64,000 nucleotides of DNA from Atrina japonica (GCA_030159075.1 BROG01000045.1:1951501-2015500); one strand, 5' to 3'; shown: positions 1 through 11,756, numbered from the stretch's first letter. A program made the numbers and translations. Notes: generated by a model not told the origin, from the sequence alone.

Positions 1-360
1 CATTAGCTGTGTTTTTTTTCCAAAACAAACATCTGTCCTTTTTACTACTTAGATTGATAGACAATAACAAAAAGAGATATACCTAGGCATAACAATTCTT
101 ATATTCCTATATATTTTGTGAAAATTGCTTGAGAAACCCAGTTTGGCACTTTTTCACTTGCAATTGAATTAACTCAACCTTACTATTTGTATATGAAGAC
201 CACACTGGACCTGACCTTATTGTCACAAAATATATAGCAATGTAAGATTTTTTATGCCTGTGTACATCTCTTATTTGTTATTGTACATCAAGTGCAAGTC
301 GTAGAAGTAGAAAAAAATCGAAATAACTTTTTGATTAACACAGCTAGTGCCCCTTTAAAG
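1..360. mobile_element. Palindromic MITE, left end cut by window
   Basis: The segment opens with cattagctgtgttt and closes near 340-357 with aacacagctagtgcccctttaa, so the ends are inverted repeats. Related copies lie at about 61439-61767 (near full), 59873-60014 (one half), 55489-55625 (short version) and about 33000-33100 (fragment). Several copies abut TTAA, which would fit a piggyBac-type target site; this is inference. Confidence 0.65.
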
Positions 361-639
361 AAGATTGCAATATTTGACAGGAAACAATTAACAATCGTAA
401 AGTTGACAAGTTGTGCTTATTTGGTTACAGTTTCATTGTTATCAAGTCTTCAGTAATCAACATCTCGTTAGTGAGCATCTGCTCTGATCACAATGCATAT
501 GGCATATGTAACATTTTACGTTGGAGACGAATTAACTGTGTTGTTTGCAAAATAAATATTTCTTTTTTTAATACTCAGATTGATGTACGATAAGAATATT
601 TCTATATATTTTGTGAAAACAAGGTCAGATCATGTGTCG

Positions 640-720
640 TACGGACCTCTAGAAAATAGAGGTGTGATCAGGTGCCAAGGAGGAGTTAGCATCGCTCAGT
701 CGATAGTTAGTAATTCCCTG
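640..720 (-). repeat. Fragment of the retroelement 3' tail family
   Basis: The string around ggacctctagaaaatagaggtgtgatcaggtgcc matches, on the minus strand, the sequence that directly follows the reverse transcriptase fragments at 29.1-29.3 kb and 51.0-51.1 kb. Only the tail is present, as expected of a 5'-truncated copy. Confidence 0.55.
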
Positions 721-876
721 AATTGTAAACCTCGTAAAAACTGTAAACATTGTGAATTATATAAAACATTATAATGAATAACGACGTGGACAAAATATAT
801 GTCATATATTGATATCTTTAAAATTTACTTAAATAGATATATTTACAATGATTAATATCATTACATATCCATGAAG

Positions 877-1020
877 GCTGCACAAACGAGAAAAACAAAG
901 ATTGGGAGTGTAATATTTTAGCGAAACAGGGTGAATGTGAAAGGAATCCTTCGAAGATGAAAACAATGTGCAGAAGGGCTTGTGGAATCTGTACTAATAG
1001 TTCGTTTCAAGAACCTGCAG
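877..1020 (+). CDS. ShKT exon 1 of those visible
   Basis: A 144-bp phase 1-1 exon follows an AG at 875-876 and is followed by gtaaac. The coding frame runs from 879 and gives six cysteines ending in CRRACGIC, the typical ShKT C-terminal triplet of cysteines. A short polar linker follows the last cysteine before the donor. The acceptor lacks a long pyrimidine tract, so the start is less secure than the domain. Confidence 0.8.
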
Positions 1021-4000
1021 GTAAACTACAACACTTTAAGATGAAATTGTTGTCTGTTGTGAAATTATTATGAGGTCATCATTTAAAGAGATAATAGTAA
1101 TGTAAACAGTCGTATCACCAAGACAACAGTCATAAACATACACCCAGCATTCAGCTCAGATTGCGCCATTTAAATTCCACTTAAAAGCTACTATAGTCAG
1201 CTTTTAACAGTGGGAACTCTTGGACGGATTCGGCGGTACATTTACATTAGCGGTGTCGGTTGTCTTGAGTGTTTGTTTCGGCCGTTATTGTAAAGCTGTG
1301 GCTGTTGTGTTGCTGGTGGTGTTCATATAACATAAAATAAGAGATAACAAAGTATAACTTTGGGATGTCCAGTTGACAAATATACAAATGTGGTGAACAG
1401 TGGACAGACCCTTGACCGTTCACAACCGCCGCGAAACAACAGTCAAATTCAAATGAATAGGAATAAATCCGCACAATAGCCATATCATGAAGTCAACGAT
1501 CATATAAACCAGACATATCATTTCAGTTATTTCATCAAGACAACAGTCATATGAACAGGACAATAGTTATATAATTCAGACCACAGTCATATAAATAAGA
1601 CAACAGTTATGTCATTAAGACAACAGTCATACGAACAGGACAACAGTTATATTATTTTCTAATTTAGATTATAAACATAAATTCAATACAAACTCATATA
1701 ATTAAGACAACTATCATATAAACAAGACAACAGTCAAATGAACAAGACAACAGTCAAATGAACAAGACAAAATTCATGAACAAGACAACAATCATATAAG
1801 CAAGACAACAGTCATATAATTAAGACAACATATAAACAAGACAACAGTCATATAAACAAGACAACAGTCATATAAACAATACAACAATCATGTGAACAAG
1901 GCAGCAATCATATGATTAAGACAATCATATGAACAAGACAACAATCATATAATTAAGATAAGACAACAATCATATAAACAAGACAACAGTCATATACACA
2001 AACAACAGTTATAAGAACAAGGCAGCAGTCATAAAATTAAGACAATCATATGAACAAGACAACAATCATATAAACAAGATAACAGTCATGTAATTAATAC
2101 AACAATCATATGAATAAGATAACGATCATGAAAAAAGACAACAGTCATATGGACAAGACAAGTCATATAAACAGACGACTGTCATAAGATAACAATCTTA
2201 TAAACAAGACAACAGTCATACGGACAAGGCAACAATTATATAATTAAGACGAAAACTATATGAAAAAGACAAGTCATAAAGTTAAGACAACAGTCATATG
2301 AACAAAAGAACAATCATATAAACAAGACAACAATCATATGGTCAAGATAAGTTACAAGTGTTTCTATGTGGGTTTTTTTTGCATTGTTACAAACAGAACT
2401 GACATCAATTCTCTCCTCTTTTAGCTTTCACTTTCAACCATTTCGCTATCCAATTATTCAGTATCTGTTGAAGTCCATATTACAATTTTGTTATTTTATT
2501 ATCAAAATATTCCAACTACTCCTTCTTTGATCTGTGTACATTAATTGTAGACAATCTTTATATAGAAAATGATTGGGGAATGTTTAAGTTCTACAGAAAG
2601 GCCAGCTCCAGAGCAACATACTTCTAACTGTCAATCTCATAGATTCCGGGCTTCAGTTGTTGAGTGGTTGGAGCATCCCACTTTGAACCATAGAATATCT
2701 CACTTCTGGTCAGCGCAAGTTTGACCCTGCTTGAATTTAAACTTAGTTTTGTGAAAAAGTCTGCCAATTTACTTTTGGAAGGTCGATGGTCTCTTCCCGT
2801 GTACGTTTTAACTCGTCTTCGACATTAAAATCTGTCCGCTACCATATAACTGAAAAAAATTTCAGTGTGGGGAAAACACAATTAAAAAAAATATCATATA
2901 ACCCGCTGCCACAATGAAGCGAACGTGATAAATTACATTATTATATGACTCGTGGATTTTCTGTCCGCTGATTAGTTGTAACTATGACAATTGATAAATC
3001 CGAATATTAATTGTAGAAGCGCTACTTTCATTCGTTCGACAGTCCAGAGGGTCATGGATTGTTATGTCGCCCTCTCGTGCTTCCGTTCTTTTCCTATTTG
3101 TGTAAGCGTGTATGGCTGGATGAGCCATGTCTATAAACCAATGAAAAAGCGGATCTTATTTAACCATCAGTCTTAATCATTCATGAAAAAGAACAGCCTA
3201 AATATTTTGAAAATCGTTCTGTGCAGGAGTTAAATAAAAAATGTGAATCGAAATTGTTTTTTGTTTCGAATTTTGAAATAGTCATATAATAAAACAATTA
3301 CTAACTTAAGTTTCGGGTGATATAAGGATTTATCAGTCTCGGTCCATATCATCCTTCTTTGGACCGATAAATCCTTATGTCACCCTCAAAGTCAATTATG
3401 GTATATCATTGCATATTGATATACATTCAAAACTAATCCATTAAGCACAATCCCCAGTTATAAAACTTAGATATCAACATGGATACGACTTAATTTAGGT
3501 GGTATAATCTTAAGTAGACGGTATATTGACATTTTAAATGTAATGTAAATGTAGGTAAGATATATGCATAGAAATATTGTTGAATTCTTTTTTTTTTCGC
3601 AGTGAGTGCATTTGTTTGTGAAAATTATCATAAAGATATCAAATGTGAAAAATGGAAACAAAATGGTGACTGTATTGTCAATGAAAGATGGATGAGACAA
3701 AACTGTAAAAAATCATGTAACTACTGTGAACAGAGATCAAAGCCAATAGGATGTGAGTAACGTAATATAAAACCAATATTATATTGTAAATCTATTGATA
3801 TTAACAACATTTTATACTGTCAGGCATATCTCTTTAACGCTTTTTATAGCAAATTGTGATCTTATTAGTAAAGAGCGTTTGAAAAGCATAAGTAGATTTA
3901 TTTTCAGTATAAACTACATTTCATCATGGACAAATCTATGAGGTTTCCTGGAATTTATATATTTTCAGTTTACATTTATTTTTGCAGCTAATTGTTTGAA

Positions 4001-6118
4001 TTCCTATTCTGATGATACAAACTGCAAATTGTGGTCTTTGCGAGGAGAATGTATTATCAACCCTGAATGGATGCCATATAATTGTCAAAGCAGTTGTAGA
4101 ACGTGTCCAACCACCTCAGATGACGGTAATGCAACAGGCCGTACAACACCCCCACCAGGAAAAACAACGCAGATGACACGAACCACCCAACGTGCCACAA
4201 GACCGACAGTTAGAACAACCCAACAAACAACTCCTGTATTCAAAAGTAAATAAACAACATAATTGTACTTTATATAGTTCGATTTAGCACAAGTTCATAC
4301 ATCGTATGAGCAGAAATTTTAGCAAGTATTCAATTTTGGCATTATTAGCGTTGTTGCGATAGCTAAATTTGAATAGAGCTAACAATTCATTCCTCGTTGT
4401 AAGCAGGAGTTATCATTTTTTATCATAAAACGGCTAAAATTATTTCTCGCTAAAATGATATACCATATTTTTAGGAAAAAACGCTAAATTTGCTTCTTGC
4501 TGAAATTTCCACTTATACGCACTTATACGGTATTTCTTTTTATCACATTTCCTTCATAGCAATATTATTCATTGCATTGGTTGAAAACTGCAATTTCTAT
4601 TAAGACGCATAGGTTGTGAAAAGACAACCGTAGTGAATATGTAATACCCTTGACCAGAACTCTTTAAATCTATATAGTTAACGTGCAAGCGTCTGAGTGA
4701 GTGAGTCTGATTATAGCGTTTAGGGTGATTTTTAGAGTCCAAATTCTAACAAAAAAGAAAAACTTGGCGAAAAAAGTTGAAAATTGGTTATTATATAAGT
4801 ATCTGCAAAAAATAAGTTTATACGTTGAAAGAATGTACGACCCTATACGCTATTATCTCGGTATGAAGGAACAAACAGAAAACTGAAATAATGACATATT
4901 ATAATATAAATGTGTTTCTGTATATAAAAAATCCATTTGGATTTTAAAAAAATAACATTTAGATTATTACTTTTGTCTATCACTTTAAACATATCCTAAA
5001 TCGCCATGGATTTTTTGGGTAATTAATCTATTATAAATAAAATCAGTCAATTAAACAGGGAAAGCTATATGTTATTAGTTAGTAGGGCCCGTTTTACGAA
5101 GTCCAAATCCTAACTTTTAGTCCTAACTACCATGGCAACGCATCGGTGATTGGTCAGTCCCATGACAATTAGTTCTAAGACTTAGGATTTGGGACCTACG
5201 ACATTTTGTAAAACGGGCCCTAGGATTGTTACTGACCGTCCATGAGAATATGTCGGGTTGATCACATTCATGGAAGGCGAGGCGGAGTCTCCATGAACGT
5301 CATCAACCAGAAATATTCCCGTGGACGGTCAGTAACAAACCTAACAACTGTTTTATTTTGTCGAACACCACATTCTCATTTAATATATATCTTCATTTGG
5401 CTCTATACAAAAAATTGTGAATCGTCTCATCCGCCATTGCCATCTATTGTATGCTACTGACCGTCCATAGAATCATGGAAGGCAGTCACGTGACTCTTTT
5501 TACCCAATGAAATGACGACATTTCAGCCCGATGTAAAACAAATAGTTATGTGTTATGTATAATGCCTGTACAAACATTTGGTATATATATACAGTCTTTC
5601 AAATAAACAGGGATTTCAAAATAACCAGGTTATAATTGTAATAAAAATGTTGGCTGGAGAATCAAAATCATTTTTAATAAAGCGGGATTGCAATGTAACA
5701 GGGTTCATTAAAAGTAGCCTCGACTGTATGTATGTATGTACGTATGTATGTATGTATGTATGTATGTATGTATGTATGTATGTATGTATGCACATATACA
5801 GCCAATTGTCAAGAGTTTACAGACATAATTCATTTTACTATATATTTCATACTACATCAAATTCGTTAAAAATATATTGTGAAACCAGTTCTTATCGCAT
5901 TTCAGGTTTTATTAGATATCACAAATTTACTTACCAATTTCGGGGATTTTTAGCACGAAAATTTGTTTAATTTCTAATTCAGATATTGAAATCGAATATG
6001 TAATGAAACTGTATTTAATTATTTTGTTTAACAGTGAAAATTCTATTGAAATGCGATAAGAAATGGCCTATTAATAATTTCTTTTGAAAAATATTGTTTT
6101 ATATGAATATATAATAAA

Positions 6119-6217
<99 letters not shown>

Positions 6218-9200
6218 GGTTGTTCTTCATTGCCATAGGTAACTGCAACGATAAATATCCCTCAGCTGAGTGTGTAAACCTGATGAGAAGTTACGGAAAT
6301 TGTTCAGTGCATTTTATGTGGATGCAGGCTAATTGTATGAGCACTTGTAAACTATGTGAAGGCAACACCACGGACAGTAAGAGCTTTTACTAACAATATG
6401 GTTTATCAAAACCATAATAGAATTTTTGTCATGGGAGGGGTGACTGTAATAAACAGTAAATGTTAAGCATCAAATGCAACAATAATAATCACGTGCAAAT
6501 TGTCATAAAGATTTTTGTTGTTGTTGTTGTTGTTGCGTTTTGTCATCATATTTGTAATTTTGTGTACGTTTTGTTATCCGTCCCTGGGAATGTTCCAGAA
6601 TTTGCATCTCTGTTGTGAATCTAATCCAATTTAAGGAAGGTTTCTTTTTATGCCACATGATCTCAGTAATCAGTCTCAGACCTTTAACCCGAGATTTTTA
6701 ATGCAAATGTCGAACAATCGGCAATGAAATATTTGTATTTACTCTCTTTGTTAAGGTCTATCTCTTGGTCACACTTAACCGTGTTTCGAATATCGAGTTT
6801 TGTGTATGCTGTTTGATTATTATACAGCTGAGTCATCCATGTTTGTTTATTGTTGTTTAACGTCCTACTCAAGAATATTTCACTCATATGGAGACGTCAC
6901 CAAATGCCGGCGAAGGGCTTCAAATCTTGGCCTATGTCGGCACTTACGACCATTGAGCAGTGAGGGTTCTTTAACGTGCCGACACCTACTGTGACACGGG
7001 ACCTCGGTTTTTATTCTCTCATTCGAAGGACAGGAAACCAACCTGCCGCCGGCGGGACTCGAACTCACGACCTCACGATTCAGAGTCGAGCGCGCTACCG
7101 ACTGAGCCAGGCCGGCTCCTGAGTCATCATAAACAACGACCAAGTAATGCTATCTTTCCAGATCTGAATGCACTGTTTCAGATTCAACAGTAATTCCCTA
7201 CAATATAAGTCCCAGAACTTGTAATGACCAGAGTTGCACATAAACACGATTTTTAATCTCGTACACATGATCCAAGATTTTAATTTCTTATGCCATGCAT
7301 ACAGTTCACTGAATATTCCAACAGCGATCAACCGTTAAACATGCCAAAGTTACTCAATAAGTTCCAAATCTATATACAATTTCTTACAATTATATTTGTG
7401 ACTTTTTTCAAAATTGTATATCTGAAAATGAAATCCTGTAATTTCACAAAATTTCAAATTAATCAATACTACATGCGAAAGAAACATTTAATTTTGATAT
7501 CACCGGCCAACCAGAATTGTGTAAATTGCAGTTTGTTTTTTGCATACATGTATATGTATTTCGAATCCTGGATCATAGTTTGAAAAAAAACGATATATAG
7601 ATCTATAGCTAACATAACAGTCAAACCTATAACGGACAAGTGGGGAAAGTTTTGTATGCAGAGAAGGCGGAATGAATTCTATATAGAGAATTTTCCCCCA
7701 TGGGGGAAGGTTTTCTATATAGAAAATTTTCCGGGGGAGATTTCCTTTGGGGGAAGGGTTTCTATAGAGAAAATTTTCAGGGGGAGATTTTCTTTGGGGG
7801 GTAGTTTTCTATATGATACCGACTGGAATCGAAGACATGATCAAGAGTCGTGCGCGCTACCGTCTGAGCAAGGTCGGCTCTCAATCATATAAACTATACA
7901 ACAGACACATTATGACAACAAACTTATGAACCAGACAACAGTCATATTATTACGACAACAATTATATGAACAAAACAAAAGTCACATCATTACGACAAAA
8001 GTAATAAAATTGAGGCAACTGTTTTATTATTAAGACAGAAATTATATGAATAAATAACAAGTGATCAAAATGGCAGTCATATGATCAAGTCAGTTATATC
8101 ATTTAGACAACAGTCATATGATCAGGACAATTATATCATTTAGACAACAGTCACATGATCAGGACAATTATATCATTTAGACAACAGTCACATGATCAGG
8201 ACAATTATATCATTTAGACAACAGTCACATGATCAGGACAATTATATCATTTAGACAACAGTCACATGATCAGGACAATTATATCATTTAGACAACAGTC
8301 ACAGGATCAGGACAATTATATCATTTAGACAACAGTCACAGGATCAGGACAATTATATCATTTAGACAAAAGTCACAGGATCAGGACAATTATATCATTT
8401 AGACAACAGTCACATGATCAGGACAATTATATCATTTAGACAACAGTCACATGATCAGGACAATTATATCATTTAGACAACAGTCACATGATCAGGACAA
8501 TCATATCATTTAGACAACAGTCACATGATCAGGACAATCATATCATTTAGACAACAGTCACATGATCAGGACAATTATATCATTTAGACAACAGTCACAT
8601 GATCAGGACAATTATATCATTTAGACAACAGTCACATGATCAGGACAATTATATCATTTAGACAACAGTCACATGATCAGGACAATTATATCATTTAGAC
8701 AACAGTCACATGATCAGGACAATTATATCATTTAGACAACAGTCATAGGATCAGGACAATTATATCATTTAGACAACAGTCACATGATCAGGACAATTAT
8801 ATCATTTAGACAACAGTCACATGATCAGGACAATTATATCATTTAGACAACAGTCACAGGATCAGGACAATTATATCATTTAGACAACAGTCATAGGATC
8901 AGGCCAATTATATCATTTAGACAACAGTCACATGATCAGGCCAATTATATAATGTAGACAACAGTCACAGGATCAGGCCAATTATATAATGTAGACAACA
9001 GTCATAGGATCAGGCCAATTATATAATGTAGACAACAGTCATAGGATCAGGACAATTATATCATGTAGACAACAGTCATAGGATCAGGCCAATTATATCA
9101 TGTAGACAACAGTCATAGGATCAGGACAATTATATAATGTAGACAACAGTCATAGGATCAGGACAATTATATAATGTAGACAACAGTCACAGGATCAGGA

Positions 9201-11359
9201 CAATTATATCATTTAGACAACAGTCATAGGATCAGGCCAATTATATCATTTAGACAACAGTCACATGATCAGGCCAATTATATCATGTAGACAACAGTCA
9301 TAGGATCAGGCCAATTATATAATGTAGACAACAGTCATAGGATCAGGACAATTATATCATGTAGACAACAGTCATAGGATCAGGCCAATTATATCATGTA
9401 GACAACAGTCATAGGATCAGGCCAATTATATCATGTAGACAACAGTCACAGGATCAGGCCAATTATATAATGTAGACAACAGTCACATGATCAGGACAAT
9501 TATATCATTTAGACCACAGTCACATGATCAGGACAATTATATCATTTAGACCACAGTCACATGATCAGGACAATTATATCATTTAGACAACAGTCACAGG
9601 ATCAGGACAATTATATCATTTAGACCACAGTCACATGATCAGGACAGTCATAACAATAATATGATATTGAATCAATATTCATTTTATCATTTGTATTAAA
9701 AGTTATTGTCATAGTAAAAAATTTGATCATACTTTACAAACGTGTACTGTAACATCTTCCGTGTACATTTCAGAAACATTCGCCAACTGTGTAGACGAAA
9801 ATGTTTACTGCGACAGCTGGGCTAATTCCAAGCACTGTGAAATAAACCCGGGTTACATGCTAGCGAAATGTAGACGGTCATGTGGCGTCTGTACTGCAGG
9901 TATGATTTCAGTCAATGCTTTCCTTACATACATGGACAATATACACACTATATACGAAAATGACATTATTATGCTTATTTACACAAGAAATGTATACGCG
10001 AGTATGCATCGATAGAAAATTACATACAGTATTTTATAAGCAGAAAAATATATTTCACCGTCGAAGTTATCGTTTTATTTTCATCTTTAAAAAATATTTT
10101 CAATGTTATCACTATATATCTGCGTTACAATCAACTATAGACAATTTTCTTTTGATTAACATCTATTATGTGAAATATAATATGTAAATTTGTTGTTATA
10201 ACTAGATACTGATATGTAAATTAGGATGAAATTTGAAATCTAAGTTTTAAATTGATGTAGTATTTCTTTGACATTTGATAATATGTTTTTCAAAGTGACA
10301 CCCAATACACATTTTCATGATACAGAAGATTTCCAAATAATGGAACGGATTTTTAAAAATTTTACTTTATACTGGAATTCCCCTAGAATTTAATGCCAGT
10401 GACGTTAGAAGTATTCGTCAGAATTCAGTTTCTGTAACGTCAGAAATATTCGTCAGAATATATTTCCAATAACGTTATAAATATTAGTCAGAATTTAGTT
10501 TCTGTAACGTTGGAAATAGCCAAATTCAGTTTCTGTAACGTTAGAAATATTTGTCAGAATTTAGTTTCTGTAACGTCAGAAGTATTTGTCAGAATTCAGT
10601 TTCTGTAACGTTAGAAGTATTCGTCAGAATATAGTTCCAATTACGTTAGAAGTATTAGCCAGAATTTACTTTCTGTAATGTTAGAAATATTAGCCAGAAT
10701 TCAGTTTCTGTAACGTTTGAAGTATTCGCCATAATTTAGTTTCTGTAACGTTAGAAGTATTTGTCAGAATATAGTTCCAATTACGTTAGAAGTATTAGCC
10801 AGAATTTAGTTTCTATAACGTTAGAAATATTAGCCAGAATTCAGTTTCTGTAACGTTTGAAGTACTCGCCATAATTCAGTTTCTGTAAAGTTTTTGTCAG
10901 AATTTAGTTTCTGTAACTTTAGAGCTATTCATCAAAATTTTCTCTTATATCGTTAGGGGTATGTTTTTGAATTAAGTTATAGAACTTTAGAATATCCCTA
11001 ACTACACAAAACTGCTGATATTGGATCCCAGTATTCATATGTAATGTTTGTCAAAGCGAGAGAGAAAAGGGAATTGGGCTTATTATCAAGTATCGAGTTT
11101 TCGAAGAGAAGAAAAATATGAAACATTAGATATAATGCTTTCTTGTATTCTAAAACTTTTAAGTGTATTGCGCCATTCGACATTCCAAACATGTAATTGT
11201 TTCTGTCTACACTTATGACTTCCAGGTCGACTTGAAGCAGCTATTAAAGAAGTCAAAACCATTGAGAGAAATTCAACGAACAATGGTTTTTCAGCAGCTT
11301 CGACATTAAAGTACTTCAGAGCATCGTTTTTCATTGGTTTCTTAATAATAATCATCTAG
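877..11359 (+). CDS. Multi-ShKT-domain, probably GPI-anchored protein (5' end outside window)
   Basis: Six plus-strand exons can be joined: 877-1020, 3603-3752, 3988-4245, 6239-6376, 9774-9899 and 11226-11359. Every junction is phase 1 with AG acceptors and GT donors (gtaaac, gtgagt, gtaaat, gtaaga, gtatga), so exons can be gained or lost without a frameshift. The first five each encode one ShKT domain (six cysteines ending in a C-x3-C-x2-C motif). The last ends in a hydrophobic C-terminal tail and stop. ShKT domains are named after a sea anemone potassium-channel toxin but are common in ordinary secreted metazoan proteins; nothing here shows toxicity. The signal peptide and any N-terminal domain are not in the window. 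Intervening introns hold large minisatellites. Exons could have been missed inside them. Confidence 0.8.
1500..2350. repeat. ~20-bp minisatellite, unit like acaagacaacagtcatataa
   Basis: Degenerate tandem copies of a unit near acaagacaacagtcatataa fill this stretch, with variants such as aacaatcatatgaacaag. The same core, gacaacagtcayatga, builds the larger array at 7.9-9.65 kb in another intron of the same gene. Confidence 0.9.
2648..2890 (+). mobile_element. tRNA-derived SINE, family A
   Basis: The head (ttgagtggttggagcatccc...) resembles an A box, and a decayed B box (gcgcaagtttgaccctgc) follows. The body matches the better copy at 17637-17875, including a ggtcgatggtctcttcccg block and the accatataactgaaaaa end. 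Confidence 0.75.
3316..3384. repeat. Inverted repeat (hairpin)
   Basis: Arms gggtgatataaggatttatc and gataaatccttatgtcaccc face each other across about 30 bases. It could be a small foldback element or a MITE remnant; no coding content is seen. Confidence 0.7.
3603..3752 (+). CDS. ShKT exon 2
   Basis: A pyrimidine-rich tract ending in cgcag precedes this 150-bp phase 1-1 exon, and gtgagt follows. It encodes one ShKT domain with six cysteines ending in CKKSCNYC, followed by a short basic linker. Domain length and cysteine spacing match its neighbours. Confidence 0.88.
3988..4245 (+). CDS. ShKT exon 3 with Thr-rich linker
   Basis: After tttttgcag, a 258-bp phase 1-1 exon encodes a ShKT domain (six cysteines ending in CQSSCRTC) and then about 45 residues rich in Thr, Pro, Arg and Gln. 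The linker suggests a mucin-like, O-glycosylated spacer. The open frame continues past 4245 to a TAA within gtaaataa, but the phase of the other exons favours splicing at 4246. Confidence 0.88.
5085..5220. mobile_element. 136-bp MITE with TA target duplication
   Basis: Terminal inverted repeats start gggcccgttttacgaagtcc and end gtaaaacgggccc. A TA dinucleotide lies directly outside each end (5083-5084 and 5221-5222). This is the arrangement expected of a non-autonomous Tc1/mariner-type element; the class is inferred only from the TA. Confidence 0.75.
5226..5338. mobile_element. Foldback element with ~17-bp perfect arms
   Basis: The arms ttgttactgaccgtcca and tggacggtcagtaacaa are perfect inverted repeats. 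A further copy of one arm (gctactgaccgtccat) lies at about 5453-5470, so the unit may be part of a larger or repeated element. Confidence 0.65.
5727..5790. repeat. (TGTA)n microsatellite
   Basis: Tandem tgta units with one cgta variant lie in the intron before ShKT exon 4. Confidence 0.95.
6117..6214. repeat. (TA)n microsatellite
   Basis: An uninterrupted run of about 48 TA units ends some 25 bases before the acceptor of ShKT exon 4. Confidence 0.97.
6239..6376 (+). CDS. ShKT exon 4
   Basis: The acceptor gccatag is followed by a 138-bp phase 1-1 exon and the donor gtaaga. It encodes a ShKT domain ending in CMSTCKLC and a short linker with an N-glycosylation sequon (NTT). The (TA)n run immediately upstream leaves little room for a normal branch site and pyrimidine tract, which is odd for a functional acceptor. 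Confidence 0.82.
6838..7118 (-). mobile_element. tRNA-derived SINE, family B, with 10-bp TSD
   Basis: Read on the minus strand, the right end is a tRNA-like head (tggctcagtcggtagcgcgc as A box, gtgagttcgagtccc as B box). The left end is a conserved tail, tgtttattgttgtttaacgt. The element is flanked by the direct repeat ctgagtcatc at 6828-6837 and 7119-7128, a clear target site duplication. A second copy lies at about 54041-54322. Similar tRNA-headed SINEs are known in molluscs; I cannot assign the published family. Confidence 0.88.
7900..9650. repeat. 37-bp minisatellite, over 40 copies
   Basis: The core from about 8095 repeats gacaattatatcatttag plus acaacagtcacatgatcag. Variants (cataggatcag, aatgtag for catttag, ggccaatt for ggacaatt) are clustered, suggesting local duplication of blocks. 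The first 200 bases are a degenerate version like the array at 1.5-2.35 kb. Confidence 0.95.
9774..9899 (+). CDS. ShKT exon 5
   Basis: The acceptor tacatttcag precedes a 126-bp phase 1-1 exon, followed by gtatga. It encodes a compact ShKT domain ending in CRRSCGVC with almost no linker. Like exon 1 of those visible, it ends with the bases GCAG. Confidence 0.88.
9900..11225. other. Intron with ~35-bp tandem repeat
   Basis: Apart from the repeat at about 10390-10920, this is AT-rich non-coding sequence ending in the pyrimidine-rich acceptor of the last exon. Confidence 0.6.
10390..10920. repeat. ~35-bp minisatellite (ttctgtaacgttagaagtatt...)
   Basis: About 15 degenerate copies of a unit like cagaatttagtttctgtaacgttagaagtattcgt, with an alternate form containing ttccaattacgtt. 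Confidence 0.9.
11226..11359 (+). CDS. Last exon: C-terminal GPI-signal-like tail
   Basis: A strong acceptor (ttgtttctgtctacacttatgacttccag) opens a phase 1 exon of 134 bp ending in TAG at 11357-11359. It encodes about 43 residues: a charged stretch, an NST glycosylation site, a small-residue region (NNGFSAAS) and a terminal hydrophobic run ([10 protein letters not shown]). A hydrophobic C-terminus with no cytosolic tail after a small-residue cluster is the usual layout of a GPI-attachment signal. It could alternatively be a tail-anchor-like membrane segment. The phase matches all preceding ShKT exons. Confidence 0.75.
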
Positions 11360-11476
11360 AAATCACACATTTCGGTACTTTTATATTGACCGAACTGCTT
11401 TGTGTATGCATATTGAATTGTGCAATACCCGATCGTTTTTATTTGCATGAAATGCTTACAATCCTAACGATATATT

Positions 11477-11482
11477 AATAAA
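11477..11482 (+). terminator. Candidate polyadenylation signal AATAAA
   Basis: AATAAA lies about 120 bases after the stop of the ShKT gene. A second AATAAA is at 11649-11654. Confidence 0.5.
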
Positions 11483-11756
11483 TGCTATTCGTTTACCTGT
11501 ATATAGTTATGTTGTAGTAAGCTGGTATTTTACTTTGAATGCTTTTTGTATGAATTTTGTTGTACGTCTAATGACTTTAACGACCACTCTGTAACTATTG
11601 TCAAAGCTTAAATTTCATACAATCTTCAAGCAAAGATTTTTTTTTCGAAATAAAAGTATTAAAAAAAAGAAATAGGGCGTAAAAATTATTTTCCCATGGC
11701 CTTGAACGGCGACAACATAAACAGACTTTCACAAATCAATATGAAATCACCTGTTA

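Larger units (their letters stand above)
1021..3602. other. Intron: minisatellite, SINE, hairpin
   Basis: Between the first two visible ShKT exons lie a roughly 20-bp minisatellite (about 1500-2350), a SINE copy (about 2648-2890) and a hairpin (about 3316-3384). I see no further cysteine-rich exon, though a short exon hidden among the repeats cannot be excluded. Confidence 0.6.
4246..6238. other. Intron with two foldback elements and microsatellites
   Basis: Contents are a MITE (5085-5220), a foldback element (5226-5338), a tgta microsatellite (about 5727-5790) and a long (TA)n run (about 6117-6214). I see no coding exon. Confidence 0.6.
6377..9773. other. Intron: SINE, decayed tRNA-like head, large minisatellite
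   Basis: This intron contains a family B SINE (6838-7118), a short decayed tRNA-like head on the minus strand (about 7820-7885), tandem ggggaagg/ttttctatatag blocks (about 7680-7815) and the 37-bp minisatellite (about 7900-9650). No ShKT-like exon is visible. Confidence 0.6.

Noticed and set aside
7900..9650. Regular repeats that could be mistaken for a CRISPR array
   Set aside because: The units are contiguous, with no unique spacers, in a eukaryotic intron. The same applies to the arrays at 26.5, 34.8, 39.6, 51.4 and 56.8 kb.
877..9899. ShKT exons as a toxin gene
   Set aside because: The domain name comes from a toxin, but the multi-domain layout, Thr-rich linker and GPI-like tail fit a cell-surface protein better; no toxin call is made.
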